Origin: DASXMR01 sp036495525
GTDB taxonomy: Bacteria; Actinomycetota; Actinomycetes; Streptosporangiales; Streptosporangiaceae
NCBI GenBank assembly: GCA_036495525.1
Contig: DASXMR010000047.1
Span: 1 to 63,104, forward strand
Length of the DNA: 63,104 nucleotides
Direction of reading: 5' to 3'
This document shows, in pieces, positions 37,160-46,989 of this stretch; the first letter of the stretch is position 1; the number at the start of each line of letters is the position of its first letter. The notes under the pieces were generated by a model. The model was not told the origin of the DNA. It did no database searches and saw only the letters and a program-made list of their open reading frames with translations. Position numbers and translations under genes: made by a program.

Positions 37160-39046
37160 TCATCCGGACAGCGCCTGCTGCTTGATGCGGGTGGTGAGCT
37201 CGGTGACCTGGTTGTAGATCGAGGGCCGCTCGGCCATCAGGGAGCGGATCTTCCGGTCAGCGTGCATCACCGTGGTGTGGTCACGGCCGCCGAACTGCTG
37301 CCCGATCTTGGGCAGCGACAAGTCGGTCAGCTCGCGGCACAGGTACATGGCGATCTGCCGGGCGGTCACCAGCACCCGGGATCTGGAGACGCTGCACAGA
37401 TCGTCGATGGACAGCCCGAAGTAGGACGCGGTCTGCCCCATGATCGTCGCGGCGGTGATCTCCGGGCCGTGCGCCTCAGGGATCAGATCCTTGAGCACGA
37501 ACTCGGCGAGCTGCAGGTCCACCGTCTGCCGGTTCAGGCTGGCGAAGGCGGTGACCCTGATCAGCGCTCCTTCCAGCTCGCGGATGTTGGTGGAGATCCG
37601 GCTGGCGATGTACTCCAGCGCTTCCGGCGGCGCGTTCAGCCGGTCCTGGACCGCCTTCTTGCGCAGGATCGCGATGCGGGTCTCGAGTTCCGGTGGCTGA
37701 ACGTCGGTCTGCAGGCCCCATTCGAACCGGCTGCGCAGCCGGTCCTCGAGCGTCACCAGCCGCTTGGGCGCGCGGTCGCTGGAGATCACGATCTGCTTGC
37801 TGGCGTTGTGCAGGGTATTGAAGGTGTGGAAGAACTCCTCCTGGGTGCCTTCCTTGTTCTCCAGGAACTGGATGTCGTCGACCAGCAGGATGTCGACATC
37901 CCGGTAGCGGCGGCGGAAGCCATCCTGCTTGCCGTCCCTGATCATGTTGATGAAGTCGTTGGTGAACTCCTCGGAGCTCACGTAGCGCACCTTCACGCCC
38001 TGATAGAGGCTCTGCGCGTAGTGCCCGATCGCGTGCAGCAGGTGCGTCTTGCCGAGGCCTGAGTCGCCGTAGACGAAAAGCGGGTTGTAAGCCTTGGCCG
38101 GCGCCTCGGCCACGGCGACGGCCGCGGCGTGCGCGAAGCGGTTGCTCGACCCGATGACGAACGTCTCGAAGGTGTACTTCGGGTTCAGCCGGGCCTGGGC
38201 CGGCCGGGGCACGCCCTGGCCGGGAACGCGGCCGGCGGCTCTCTCCTCCTCGCCCGCGATGCCGGGGCCGCCCGGCCTCCCGCCGGGTTGCCCGCGCCCG
38301 GCCAGCGGGGAGAACCCCTGCTCGGCGGGCGGGCCGAACTGGCTGGATGCGTCGTCGCGGTCTGGCGCGGCGAGCCGGAAGGTCGGGTGGTCACCGAGCC
38401 GCAGTGAGTCTGGGCGCCCGTGCTGATTTGCACCGTGCTGATTCGCACCGTGCTGACTCGCGGTGTGCTGGCCCGCAGCAGGCTGACCCTGACCGGGCCC
38501 GGCGGTTCCTGGCTGATCAGCGCCAGGCAGCCCCGTTTCCATCCGGCCGTCCGGGTGCAGATCACGACCGTACCGCCCGCCGCCGCGCTGATCCGTCTCG
38601 TGCTGCCCGGCCTCGTGCTGGTCAGCAAGCCGCTGTCCGGTCGCGAAGTCTCCGGCACCCGGCGGGCCGGCACCCAGTCGGCCAAGGGAGCCCTGGTGGG
38701 CGGTCCGCCCGTCCTCGTCCCCCAGCCTGAGGCTGCCAGCAGCCGCTCCTGGCCCGTGGCCACCAGCCCCGGGCAGCGGAGTAGAGCCAACGGTCGGGTC
38801 AACGGTGACCGCCAGCTGAATGCTGCGGCCCAGCTCCCTCGACAGCGCGTTGGTGATCAGCGCGCGCAGCCGCGTCTCGAGCTGCTCTTTGACGAACTCA
38901 TTCGGCGTGGCGATCAGCGCGGTGTTCTCCACCAGCCCGAGCGGCCTGGTTAGCTGCAGCCAGGCGCGCTGGTGCGGCTCGATCTGCATCCCGGCCAGCT
39001 CTTCCAGGGACCGCGCCCATACCTGCGCAAGGTCTGCTTCACTCAT
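37160..39046 (-). CDS. dnaA: Chromosomal replication initiator DnaA
   Basis: 628 residues. Domain I (1-85) begins SEADLAQVWARSLEEL; domain II (about 90-290) is an unusually long Gly/Gln/His-rich linker with tandem repeats; domain III has Walker A GDSGLGKT at 327-334 and Walker B DILLVDDIQFLE; domain IV has the DnaA signature GGRDHTTVMHADRKI. ATG at 39046 is supported by GAGGTGA upstream. The long linker is common in filamentous actinobacteria. It initiates replication at the adjacent origin. Confidence 0.95.
   Translation of the reverse strand: MSEADLAQVWARSLEELAGMQIEPHQRAWLQLTRPLGLVENTALIATPNEFVKEQLETRLRALITNALSRELGRSIQLAVTVDPTVGSTPLPGAGGHGPGAAAGSLRLGDEDGRTAHQGSLGRLGAGPPGAGDFATGQRLADQHEAGQHETDQRGGGRYGRDLHPDGRMETGLPGADQPGTAGPGQGQPAAGQHTASQHGANQHGANQHGRPDSLRLGDHPTFRLAAPDRDDASSQFGPPAEQGFSPLAGRGQPGGRPGGPGIAGEEERAAGRVPGQGVPRPAQARLNPKYTFETFVIGSSNRFAHAAAVAVAEAPAKAYNPLFVYGDSGLGKTHLLHAIGHYAQSLYQGVKVRYVSSEEFTNDFINMIRDGKQDGFRRRYRDVDILLVDDIQFLENKEGTQEEFFHTFNTLHNASKQIVISSDRAPKRLVTLEDRLRSRFEWGLQTDVQPPELETRIAILRKKAVQDRLNAPPEALEYIASRISTNIRELEGALIRVTAFASLNRQTVDLQLAEFVLKDLIPEAHGPEITAATIMGQTASYFGLSIDDLCSVSRSRVLVTARQIAMYLCRELTDLSLPKIGQQFGGRDHTTVMHADRKIRSLMAERPSIYNQVTELTTRIKQQALSG
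38419..38463. repeat. 15-bp tandem repeat inside dnaA domain II
   Basis: Three units of 15 bp close to CGTGCTGATTTGCAC, encoding QHGAN-type repeats in the disordered linker of DnaA; a diverged fourth unit follows. Length stays in frame. It shows recent slippage in a part of the protein that tolerates length change. Confidence 0.7.
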
Positions 39047-39500
39047 CAGCGGCTCACCTCGCGCCCCCACACTCTGATCAACAGGTTTGTCCACAGCTTG
39101 TGCACGTCGCCGGCTGGCCGCCGCGGCATGGCCTGCAGACTCCGGCGGTCCGTCCCCGACCCCGCCGGTTCCCCGCTTCGGGACCTCTATCCACAGCCTA
39201 GGGCTGGCGTCTGTCACACGTTCGGCAAACTGTCACTGTCGCAGCAGGTGACCGCTCGTGTCGCGAGCGCTGCTGCGTGCCCTGGCCCGATTGTCACGGC
39301 GTGCCCTGGTGGCCAGCCGCCCGCTGGCCTCGGTGATCGTCTTGATCGGGATGCCGAACGCCGGAACGCCAGTTTGACCGCCCGCCCGGCTCCGCGTAGC
39401 GTTCCTACGTCCGGTCACCCCGGCGGGTCTTGGCGTGCGCTGAGCCGCTCTGGGATCATGGCCATCTGCCACAGTCACTGAGCGGTTCGGAGAGAATCCC
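39047..39500. other. dnaA-rpmH divergent region with DnaA boxes
   Basis: 454 bp without a gene, between two divergent operons. A perfect DnaA box TTGTCCACA lies at 39087-39095 and a one-mismatch box CTATCCACA at 39187-39195. These may serve DnaA autoregulation or be part of the origin. Open frames here give no family-like protein. Confidence 0.7.
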
Positions 39501-39638
39501 GTGAGCAAGCGTACGTTCCAGCCGAACAACCGCCGCCGCGCGAAGACGCACGGATTCCGGCTGCGCATGCGCACCAGGGCGGGCCGCGCGGTCCTGGCCG
39601 CCCGCCGCCGGAAGGGCCGCCAGCGGCTGAGCGCCTGA
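39501..39638 (+). CDS. rpmH: Ribosomal protein bL34
   Basis: 45 residues, highly basic; start SKRTFQPNNRRRAKTHGF and end RRKGRQRLSA are unmistakable for bL34. GTG at 39501 behind GGAGAG. First gene of the rpmH-rnpA-yidD-yidC-jag-rsmG-parAB cluster. Confidence 0.97.
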   Translation: MSKRTFQPNNRRRAKTHGFRLRMRTRAGRAVLAARRRKGRQRLSA

Positions 39639-39674
39639 CCGGGCGCGCGGCTAGCTGCGCCGTCAGGCGCTGAG

Positions 39675-40037
39675 GTGCTCCCGGCAGCGGCGCGGATGCG
39701 GCGCTCAGCGGACTTCTCGGCGGCGGTGCGTGGCGGCAGCCGGGCCGGCCGGTCGCTGCTGTCGGGTCACCTGCTGGTGCGCCAGGGCAGCGGCGAGGCC
39801 GCGAAGGTGGGATTCGTAGTGAGCAGGACGGTGGGCCAGGCAGTGGTGCGGAACCGGGTGCGCAGGCGGCTTCGTCACCTGGCCCGCGGGTATCTCGGGT
39901 CGCTACCTGAAGGTAGCCTGCTTGTGTTGCGTGCTCATCCCCGTGCCGCGACTGCAGGCCAGGCGGACCTTGCCGCCGAGCTCGACCTGGTGATAGCTGC
40001 GTTGCTTCGGCGGCAAGGTGGGGCACCGTGTCAGTGA
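39675..40037 (+). CDS. rnpA: Ribonuclease P protein component
   Basis: 120 residues. Start LPAAARMRRSADFSAAV and the RNR motif VVRNRVRRRLRHLA define the protein subunit of RNase P, which matures tRNA 5' ends together with the RNA subunit. GTG at 39675, 36 bp after rpmH. It overlaps yidD by 10 bp. Confidence 0.93.
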   Translation: MLPAAARMRRSADFSAAVRGGSRAGRSLLSGHLLVRQGSGEAAKVGFVVSRTVGQAVVRNRVRRRLRHLARGYLGSLPEGSLLVLRAHPRAATAGQADLAAELDLVIAALLRRQGGAPCQ

Positions 40038-40366
40038 CGAGCACATCAGTAACTCCCGCGGCGGAGCAGGAGCCGGGCAGCCGCCCGTCGCCTGCGGCGC
40101 GCTGCCTGCTGCTGCTGCTCGCTGGCTACCGGCGGTTTGTCAGCCCGCTGCTCGGTCCGCACTGCCGCTTCTACCCGTCCTGCAGCAACTACGCGGTGCA
40201 GGCGGTTGGCGTGCACGGTGCGCTGCGGGGCAGCTGGCTGGCCGCGCGGCGGCTCGCCCGCTGTCACCCGTTCCATCCTGGCGGTCTCGACCCGGTGCCG
40301 CCACCGCGCGTGCGACGGACCCAGCACGCAGACTCAGCACGGCCGACCGGAAGGCAAGGGAGCTAG
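40028..40366 (+). CDS. yidD: Membrane protein insertion efficiency factor YidD
   Basis: 112 residues. The YidD core is CLLLLLAGYRRFVSPLLG, then CRFYPSCSNYAVQAV and the end CHPFHPGGLDPVP. It assists YidC at the inner face of the membrane. The first 20 residues are a variable tail; the GTG at 40028 overlaps rnpA. Confidence 0.93.
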   Translation: MSVTSTSVTPAAEQEPGSRPSPAARCLLLLLAGYRRFVSPLLGPHCRFYPSCSNYAVQAVGVHGALRGSWLAARRLARCHPFHPGGLDPVPPPRVRRTQHADSARPTGRQGS

Positions 40367-40369
40367 CAG

Positions 40370-41527
40370 GTGGGTAACCCACTGAACCCGATTTACGAGG
40401 CCGTCGCCTGGGTCTTCACGCATATCTACAACGTGCTCAGCCCGCTGTTCGGCGCGCGGAGCGGGTGGACCTGGGCGCTGACGATCATCATCCTCGTGGT
40501 GCTGATGCGGCTGATCATGGTGCCGCTGTTCGTGAAGCAGATGCACACGACGCGCAAGATGTCAGCGCTCGCGCCGCAGATGCAGGCGCTGCGCAAGAAG
40601 TACAAGAACGACAAGCAGACGCTGAACCAGGAGATGATGAAGCTCTATCAGGAGGCTGGCGTCAACCCCCTGATGGGCTGTCTGCCCGTGGTGGCGCAGC
40701 TTCCGCTCTTCTTCGCGCTGTTCAGCGTTCTGCGGGCGATCGCCGAGTGGCAGTCGGTGGCTATCTCCGGCCAGCCCAAGTACGGCCTGCCGCTGGCCAT
40801 GGTGCAGAACGCCAAGCACGCCTCGATCTTCGGCGCGAACGTCACCGAGAAGGTGCTCTTCACCCACGGCGCCGTCGTGCCGCTGCACGCGAAGTCCGTC
40901 ATCCTCGCCGCGGTCATCATCAGCATGATCACGACGTTCCTGACGGTGCGGCAGAGCATGAAGCGCGGCATGATGCCCGCCGCTACGCCGGATAACCCGA
41001 TGGGCAACTCGCAGAAGTACATGATGTACATTATGCCAGTTTTCGCCCTTTCTGGGTTGTACTGGCCATTCGGTCTGGTTCTGTACTGGGTGACGACCAA
41101 CGTGTGGACCCTGGGCCAGCAGTACGTGCTCTTCCGCCGCTACCCGCAGCCTGCCGCGGCGGGCGCGGACGCCGGATCTGCCGCCGGCAGCGGCCCGGCC
41201 AAGACGAGGCCCGCCGCGGGAGGCCCGACGTCCGCCGGCGGCCGGGCCAAGTCCTCCGGCCAGGCCGGGACCGGGCGCCGCCCCGCTGCCGGCTCGGCTA
41301 AGCCGGCCGCGGCGGCGAATGGCGGCGCCTCGCCGGCCCGCAAGAATGGCAAGGCCCCCGGCGTGCCCACCGCTCAGGGCAATGGCCAGCAGCCGGGCGG
41401 CGGGGTGATGCGCAGGTTCGCCAGGAGCCGTGCGGAGCCGGAACCAGCTCCCGAGCAGCCCGAGGCTAAGCTCGTCAGGCAGCAGCCACAGCGGCAGTCG
41501 CGGAGTAAGAGGTCGGGCAAGCGCTAG
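40370..41527 (+). CDS. yidC: Membrane protein insertase YidC
   Basis: 385 residues. Five membrane helices are expected; the conserved insertase core contains MRLIMVPLFVKQMHTTRKM, PQMQALRKKYKNDKQ and NPLMGCLPVVAQLPLFFALF. GTG at 40370, 3 bp after yidD. The last 120 residues form a Pro/Ala/Lys/Arg-rich cytoplasmic tail that may bind ribosomes. The N-terminus lacks the large periplasmic domain of Gram-negative YidC, as in other actinobacteria. Confidence 0.94.
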   Translation: MGNPLNPIYEAVAWVFTHIYNVLSPLFGARSGWTWALTIIILVVLMRLIMVPLFVKQMHTTRKMSALAPQMQALRKKYKNDKQTLNQEMMKLYQEAGVNPLMGCLPVVAQLPLFFALFSVLRAIAEWQSVAISGQPKYGLPLAMVQNAKHASIFGANVTEKVLFTHGAVVPLHAKSVILAAVIISMITTFLTVRQSMKRGMMPAATPDNPMGNSQKYMMYIMPVFALSGLYWPFGLVLYWVTTNVWTLGQQYVLFRRYPQPAAAGADAGSAAGSGPAKTRPAAGGPTSAGGRAKSSGQAGTGRRPAAGSAKPAAAANGGASPARKNGKAPGVPTAQGNGQQPGGGVMRRFARSRAEPEPAPEQPEAKLVRQQPQRQSRSKRSGKR

Positions 41528-41655
41528 CAGGGCGCTGCGTGCCCTGCACGACCTCGCTCAGCGGGCGGGCCGGCCTCGCAGCCGGGGCCTCACCCGGCCC
41601 ATATGCCACCGCCGCAGGCAAGCCTGCCGTGGCCGATCGTCAGTAGGAGGACCTG

Positions 41656-42249
41656 GTGAGCCAAGGGGACAACGCGGTTGCCGTGCCGCAGTCAGCCGCA
41701 GGCGAGCAGCCTGAGCCCGAGGCCGAAGAGCGCAACGGCGGCGGCGACTTGGATGCCGGAGCCGAGCAGCCAGCGGACGAGGCGCCGCAGCTGGCCGATC
41801 TCGAGATGGAAGGCGAGATAGCCGCCGACTACATCGAGGGCCTGCTGGACGTCGCCGACCTGGACGGCGACATTGACATGGATGTCGAGGGCGACCGTGC
41901 GACCGTCTCGGTGGTCGGCGCGACGCTGGACGAACTGGTCGGCTCCAGGGGTGAGGTGCTCGAGGCGCTGCAGGAGCTGACCCGGCTCGCGGTGCACCGG
42001 CAGACCGGCTACCGGACCCGGATAATGATCGACATCGGCGGCTACCGGCTGCGCCGCCGGGCAGAGCTGGCGCAGACCGGACGGGAAGCGGCAGACGAGG
42101 TGCAGCAAACCGGCGTGCCCAAGAAACTGCGGCCGATGAATCCATTCGAGCGCAAGATCGTTCACGACGCCGTGGCGGCGGCTGGCCTGCGCAGCGAGTC
42201 AGAAGGCGAGGAGCCCGACCGCCGGGTGGTCGTGCTGCCGGCCGGCTGA
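41656..42249 (+). CDS. jag: Jag/KhpB RNA-binding protein (KH and R3H domains)
   Basis: 197 residues. An acidic N-terminus precedes a Jag-N/KH region (ADYIEGLLDVADLDGDIDM, ELVGSRGEVLEALQELTRLA) and the R3H domain (PMNPFERKIVHDAVAAAGLR, SESEGEEPDRRVVVLP). GTG at 41656 has a perfect AGGAGG. It binds RNA and is functionally tied to YidC expression and cell shape in other bacteria. Confidence 0.93.
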   Translation: MSQGDNAVAVPQSAAGEQPEPEAEERNGGGDLDAGAEQPADEAPQLADLEMEGEIAADYIEGLLDVADLDGDIDMDVEGDRATVSVVGATLDELVGSRGEVLEALQELTRLAVHRQTGYRTRIMIDIGGYRLRRRAELAQTGREAADEVQQTGVPKKLRPMNPFERKIVHDAVAAAGLRSESEGEEPDRRVVVLPAG

Positions 42250-42332
42250 GCGAGGATCACGTCATCGAGGCGGGTGAGGGCGCACCACCACCACCGCCGG
42301 CCGCCGCGGCGCTGTTCGGCTTCCGGCTGCCG

Positions 42333-42955
42333 ATGGCCGTCCGGTACGCGGAGCTGCTCACCGGGCCCGGCGTGCAGCGGGGCCTGATCGGGCCGGCCGA
42401 GGCGGGCCGCATCTGGGACCGGCACCTGCTGAACTGCGCTGTGATAGCTGAGCTGGTACCCGCAGCAGCGACGATCGCTGACCTTGGCTCGGGGGCGGGC
42501 CTGCCAGGCGTGGTGCTCGCGCTGATGCTGCCCGGCAGTACCGTCACCTTGCTGGAGCCCATGGCCCGCCGGGCATCGTTCCTTGCGGAGTGCGTCGGCC
42601 AGTTCGGCCTGGCTAACGCCTCGGTGCTGCGGGCGCGAGCAGAGGATATGGTCGGCCAGCTCGGCGCCGACGTGGTAACCGCCCGTGCCGTGGCGCCGCT
42701 TGACCGGCTCGCGGTGCTGGCGGCAGGCCTGGCCGCGCCCGGCGGTCTCGTGCTGGCGATCAAGGGTGCAGGCGCCGGGGAGGAGCTGCGGGCCGCCGGA
42801 CCGGTACTGCGGCGGCTTCGCGCGCGGAACGCATCGGTTGTCCGCGCCGGTAGCGGTAAGGTCGGTGCGGCTGCGACAGTAGTCAGGTTCACGATCGCGG
42901 GCACGCGCGCCGAGGCTGCAAGTCAGCTCGGCGCTGACAGCAAAAGGACGGGCTG

Positions 42956-42956
<1 letters not shown>
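42333..42956 (+). CDS. rsmG: 16S rRNA (guanine527-N7)-methyltransferase RsmG
   Basis: 207 residues from the first ordinary start codon. SAM-binding IADLGSGAGLPGVVLAL, and RIWDRHLLNCAVIAEL are typical of RsmG/GidB. Family-like sequence continues in frame upstream for about 23 residues (EGAPPPPPAAAALFGFRLP), yet no ATG, GTG or TTG is present there. A GAGG at 42252-42255 sits 8 bp before an ATC codon at 42264, a possible non-standard start. The coordinates given are thus the conservative version. The stop overlaps parA by 1 bp. Confidence 0.9.
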
Positions 42957-44059
<1,103 letters not shown>

Positions 44060-44346
44060 CTCCCCCGCCGTTAACTTCCGCGGTCAGGCAGCGGGGACGG
44101 CTGGCCATGGCGGCCCTGGGCCTGGGATTAGGCACAGAGGTCCGGCCAGCCGCATCTCTGCGATTAAGCCCTGACCCGGCGGCGCTTGCGGCGTGTGGCT
44201 TGAAAGCGATCTGGATGACTCCTGCCGAATCCTTCGGCAGGCTGGCGGCGGCGACCGCATGGCCTGGCAGGATGGTCTCGCACACTCGCTGGCCGCTCGC
44301 CCGGACTGACCGGCCGGAACGGCGGAACCGAGGACGAGGAGAGGCG

Positions 44347-45285
44347 ATGCCGCACCAGAAGCGGGGACTGGGCAAGGGTCTGGGGGCGCTCATTCCGACC
44401 TCCCCGACTGCGCCACCGGCCGGCTCCCCTGGCGCCGGAAGGGCTGATCAGCAGGCCGCCTCGGACCTGGCGGGCGCCTACTTTGCTGAGATTCCCGTGC
44501 ACGAGATCGTCCCGAACCCTCGTCAGCCCCGTCAGACGTTCGACGAGGACAGCCTCGCCGAGCTAGCTGACTCGATCCGGGTGGTCGGGCTGCTGCAGCC
44601 AGTCGTGGTGCGCAAGCAGCGCGGCGGCCAGTACGAGATCGTGATGGGCGAGCGACGCTGGCGTGCCTGCCAGCTAGCCGGGCTCGACATGACCCCGGCC
44701 ATCGTCCGCGACACGTCAGACGACGACCTGCTGCGCGACGCGCTGATCGAGAACCTGCACCGCGAGCAGCTCAACCCCCTGGAAGAAGCGGCCGCCTACC
44801 AGCAGCTGCTGGACGACTTCAGCGCCACGCACGACGAACTGGCCCGCCGGGTCGGCAGGTCGCGACCGCACATCTCCAACACGATCAGGCTGCTGAACCT
44901 GCCGCCCTCGGTGCAGAAGCGGGTGGCGGCCGGGGTGCTGAGCGCGGGTCATGCAAGGGCGCTGCTCGGAGTAGAGGACGTGCAGGCCCAGGAGCAGCTG
45001 GCACACCGGATCGTCGCCGAGGGCCTTTCGGTACGCGCGGTGGAGGAGATCGTCGCCCTGGGGGTGCAGCCGGCCAAGGCGCGGCGTCAGCCTGGACACC
45101 GGCCGCCAGTCGCGCCGGCCCTGAAAGAACTCGCCGACCGGCTCTCCGACGTATTCGACACCAGGGTCAAGGTCGAGCTTGGCCAGCGCAAGGGCAAGAT
45201 CGTGGTGGAGTTCGCGACCCTGCAGGACCTCGAGCGAATCGTCCGCAGCATGTCGCCGGACCTGCCGGCCTCGCGCAGCGCCTGA
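44347..45285 (+). CDS. parB: Chromosome partitioning protein ParB (Spo0J)
   Basis: 312 residues. N-terminal KRGLGKGLGALIP is the ParA-interacting peptide; CTP-binding boxes are NPRQPRQTF, GERRWRA (101-107) and ENLHREQLNPLEEA; the HTH (SATHDELARRVGRSRPHISN) and the dimerisation domain follow. ATG at 44347 behind GGAGAGG, 287 bp after parA. It binds parS and spreads as a CTP-dependent clamp; a parS copy lies 25 bp downstream. Confidence 0.94.
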   Translation: MPHQKRGLGKGLGALIPTSPTAPPAGSPGAGRADQQAASDLAGAYFAEIPVHEIVPNPRQPRQTFDEDSLAELADSIRVVGLLQPVVVRKQRGGQYEIVMGERRWRACQLAGLDMTPAIVRDTSDDDLLRDALIENLHREQLNPLEEAAAYQQLLDDFSATHDELARRVGRSRPHISNTIRLLNLPPSVQKRVAAGVLSAGHARALLGVEDVQAQEQLAHRIVAEGLSVRAVEEIVALGVQPAKARRQPGHRPPVAPALKELADRLSDVFDTRVKVELGQRKGKIVVEFATLQDLERIVRSMSPDLPASRSA

Positions 45286-45310
45286 CCTGAGGGCTACCGG
45301 GCAGCGCGAT

Positions 45311-45324
45311 GTTTCACGTGGAAC
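45311..45324 (+). promoter_or_regulatory. parS site
   Basis: GTTTCACGTGGAAC differs at one position from the parS consensus GTTTCACGTGAAAC. It lies right after parB and includes the last codons and stop of the threonine aldolase gene on the other strand. It is the only parS-like site I found in the window. Confidence 0.8.
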
Positions 45325-46369
45325 GCACCGCGACAGCGGTGGCTTCCACGGCCGCCACGAAGCCATCCACGTCTGACTCTGTGGTGTCAAAGGAGGTCAT
45401 CCACCGCACCAGGCGCTCGCGCTCATCCCACAGCTCGAACGCCCACTCGTGCTGAAGCCTGCTGATGCGTTCGGCCTGCAGGGAGGCGAAGATCGCGTTG
45501 GACTGCACCGGCTGACGCAGGCCGACGCCGTCGAGTGCGCTGACCCCGTCCCCCAGGCGCTGTGCCATCGCGTTGGCGGCACGCGCATTCCGCAGCCACA
45601 GGCTGTCCGCCAGCAGCGCGCTGAACTGAACGGCCAGGAACCGCATCTTCGACGCCAGCTGCAGCTGCTGCTTGCGCAGAAATGGCGCGTCCGCGGCAAG
45701 CTCGCGGCGCATCACCAGCACCGCCTCGGCTCCGGCCGCGCCGTTCTTGGTACCGCCGAAGCTGAGCACGTCGGCACATGCGGCAATGTCAGCTGGCTCG
45801 CAATCCAGGTAGGCGGCAGCGTTGGCGAGCCGCGCACCGTCCAGGTAGACGAGCAGGCCCTCGCCGGTGCAGAATTCGCGCAGCCCCTTGAGCTCGTCCA
45901 GCGTGTAGCAGGTGCCGAGCTCGGTCACCTGGGCTATCTCGACCACCCTGGGCTGGATCCGGTGCTCGTCGCCACGCCCGCTGAGGCGCGAGGCGATCAG
46001 CTCGGGAGTCAGTTTCCCGTCCGGCGCAGCCGCGGTCAGCAGCTTGGTACCCACGATCCGCTCGGGAGCGCCGCACTCGTCCCAGTTCAGGTGCGAGGAC
46101 TCCGCGCAGATAACGCCCTCGTAAGGGCGCAGCAGCAGGCTGAGGCCCAGCGTGTTCGCCGCAGTGCCGGTGAAGACGAAGTAGGCGGCCGCCGCGCCGG
46201 TCAGCTCGCACAGCTGCCGGGTGGCGGCGGCGGTCCACGGATCGGCGCCGTAGGCGGCAGCATGCCCGGCGGCCCCTGCCTCGGCGATGGCGCGCAGTAC
46301 CGCCGGGTGGGCTGCCGAGTGGTTGTCACTTCCGAAGCTCTTGCGGCTGGCCGCCGGGGGATGCGTCAC
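45314..46369 (-). CDS. Threonine aldolase / beta-eliminating lyase family protein
   Basis: 351 residues. A PLP enzyme of fold type I: SDNHSAAHPAVLRAI at the N-terminus, AAYFVFTGTAANTLGL, VYLDGARLANA and the PLP-lysine in SFGGTKNGA. It would cleave L-threonine or allo-threonine to glycine and acetaldehyde. GTG at 46369 matches the family start; a longer version would add 55 non-conserved residues. No clear ribosome site is seen. Its last codons overlap parS. Confidence 0.87.
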   Translation of the reverse strand: MTHPPAASRKSFGSDNHSAAHPAVLRAIAEAGAAGHAAAYGADPWTAAATRQLCELTGAAAAYFVFTGTAANTLGLSLLLRPYEGVICAESSHLNWDECGAPERIVGTKLLTAAAPDGKLTPELIASRLSGRGDEHRIQPRVVEIAQVTELGTCYTLDELKGLREFCTGEGLLVYLDGARLANAAAYLDCEPADIAACADVLSFGGTKNGAAGAEAVLVMRRELAADAPFLRKQQLQLASKMRFLAVQFSALLADSLWLRNARAANAMAQRLGDGVSALDGVGLRQPVQSNAIFASLQAERISRLQHEWAFELWDERERLVRWMTSFDTTESDVDGFVAAVEATAVAVRST

Positions 46370-46568
46370 CAGGAGAGCGTAAACGAGCGCGTGCGCTCCG
46401 GACCGAGCCGGGCTTGGTCCTGGCTGAACGTGACCCCGTGGCTGACGCGCTTCGCCCGGCCGTGGCTCGCTGCGCCTGGCCGGCTCCTTGCCCCATGGCT
46501 CAGCCGGGCCCGGCGCGGTGCGCAAGCAGGCCATGGCTGTCCGACGCTCACGTTAGAGTCCGGTACCC

Positions 46569-46700
46569 ATGAGCGAGATCCGCATCGGCAACGCACGCGA
46601 GACGGACCTGGCAGAGATCCTGAGAAACTTTGAGCACTTCTGGGCCGACAGGAAGTTAGCCCGCGACCTGCACCACCCGATGTTCTTCCTGGAGTTATGC
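46569..46700 (+). pseudogene. Remnant of a GNAT acetyltransferase
   Basis: The first 40 codons read like the start of a GNAT enzyme (SEIRIGNARETDLAEILRNF, then RKLARDLHHPMFFLE). From about 46700 the similarity ends; the frame runs on to 47009 with Arg/Pro/Gly-rich sequence and no acetyl-CoA motif. Most likely a 3'-truncated gene. Alternatively, a short unrelated protein could be made. Confidence 0.5.
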
Positions 46701-46989
46701 GCAAGCTGCTGTCATAACCTGCCCGCGCGGACGCTCGGGCTAGCTGCCGACTGCCCGTGCTGGTCAGCCGGCCCTGATCGCGCTGGACTTCCGGTCCTGG
46801 CTCGCCCTGCTGACAACCAGCACCGTGCCTGGCGGCTCAGAATGGCTGCCGCTGGGTACAATTCCGCTCAGGGGCTGGCCGGGGAGCGCCGGATACCAGC
46901 GAGGCTGAGAAGCGGCGCGTCATCCCCGAAACAGCCCGGCCCGGCTCGCCGGCCGGGTCCAGGTCGCCGATCTCTGCGTGAGGTGCCCG

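Noticed and set aside
44107..44346. 80-codon N-terminal extension of parB
   Set aside because: ParB begins with KRGLGKGLGAL just after the ATG at 44347, which has a good ribosome site.
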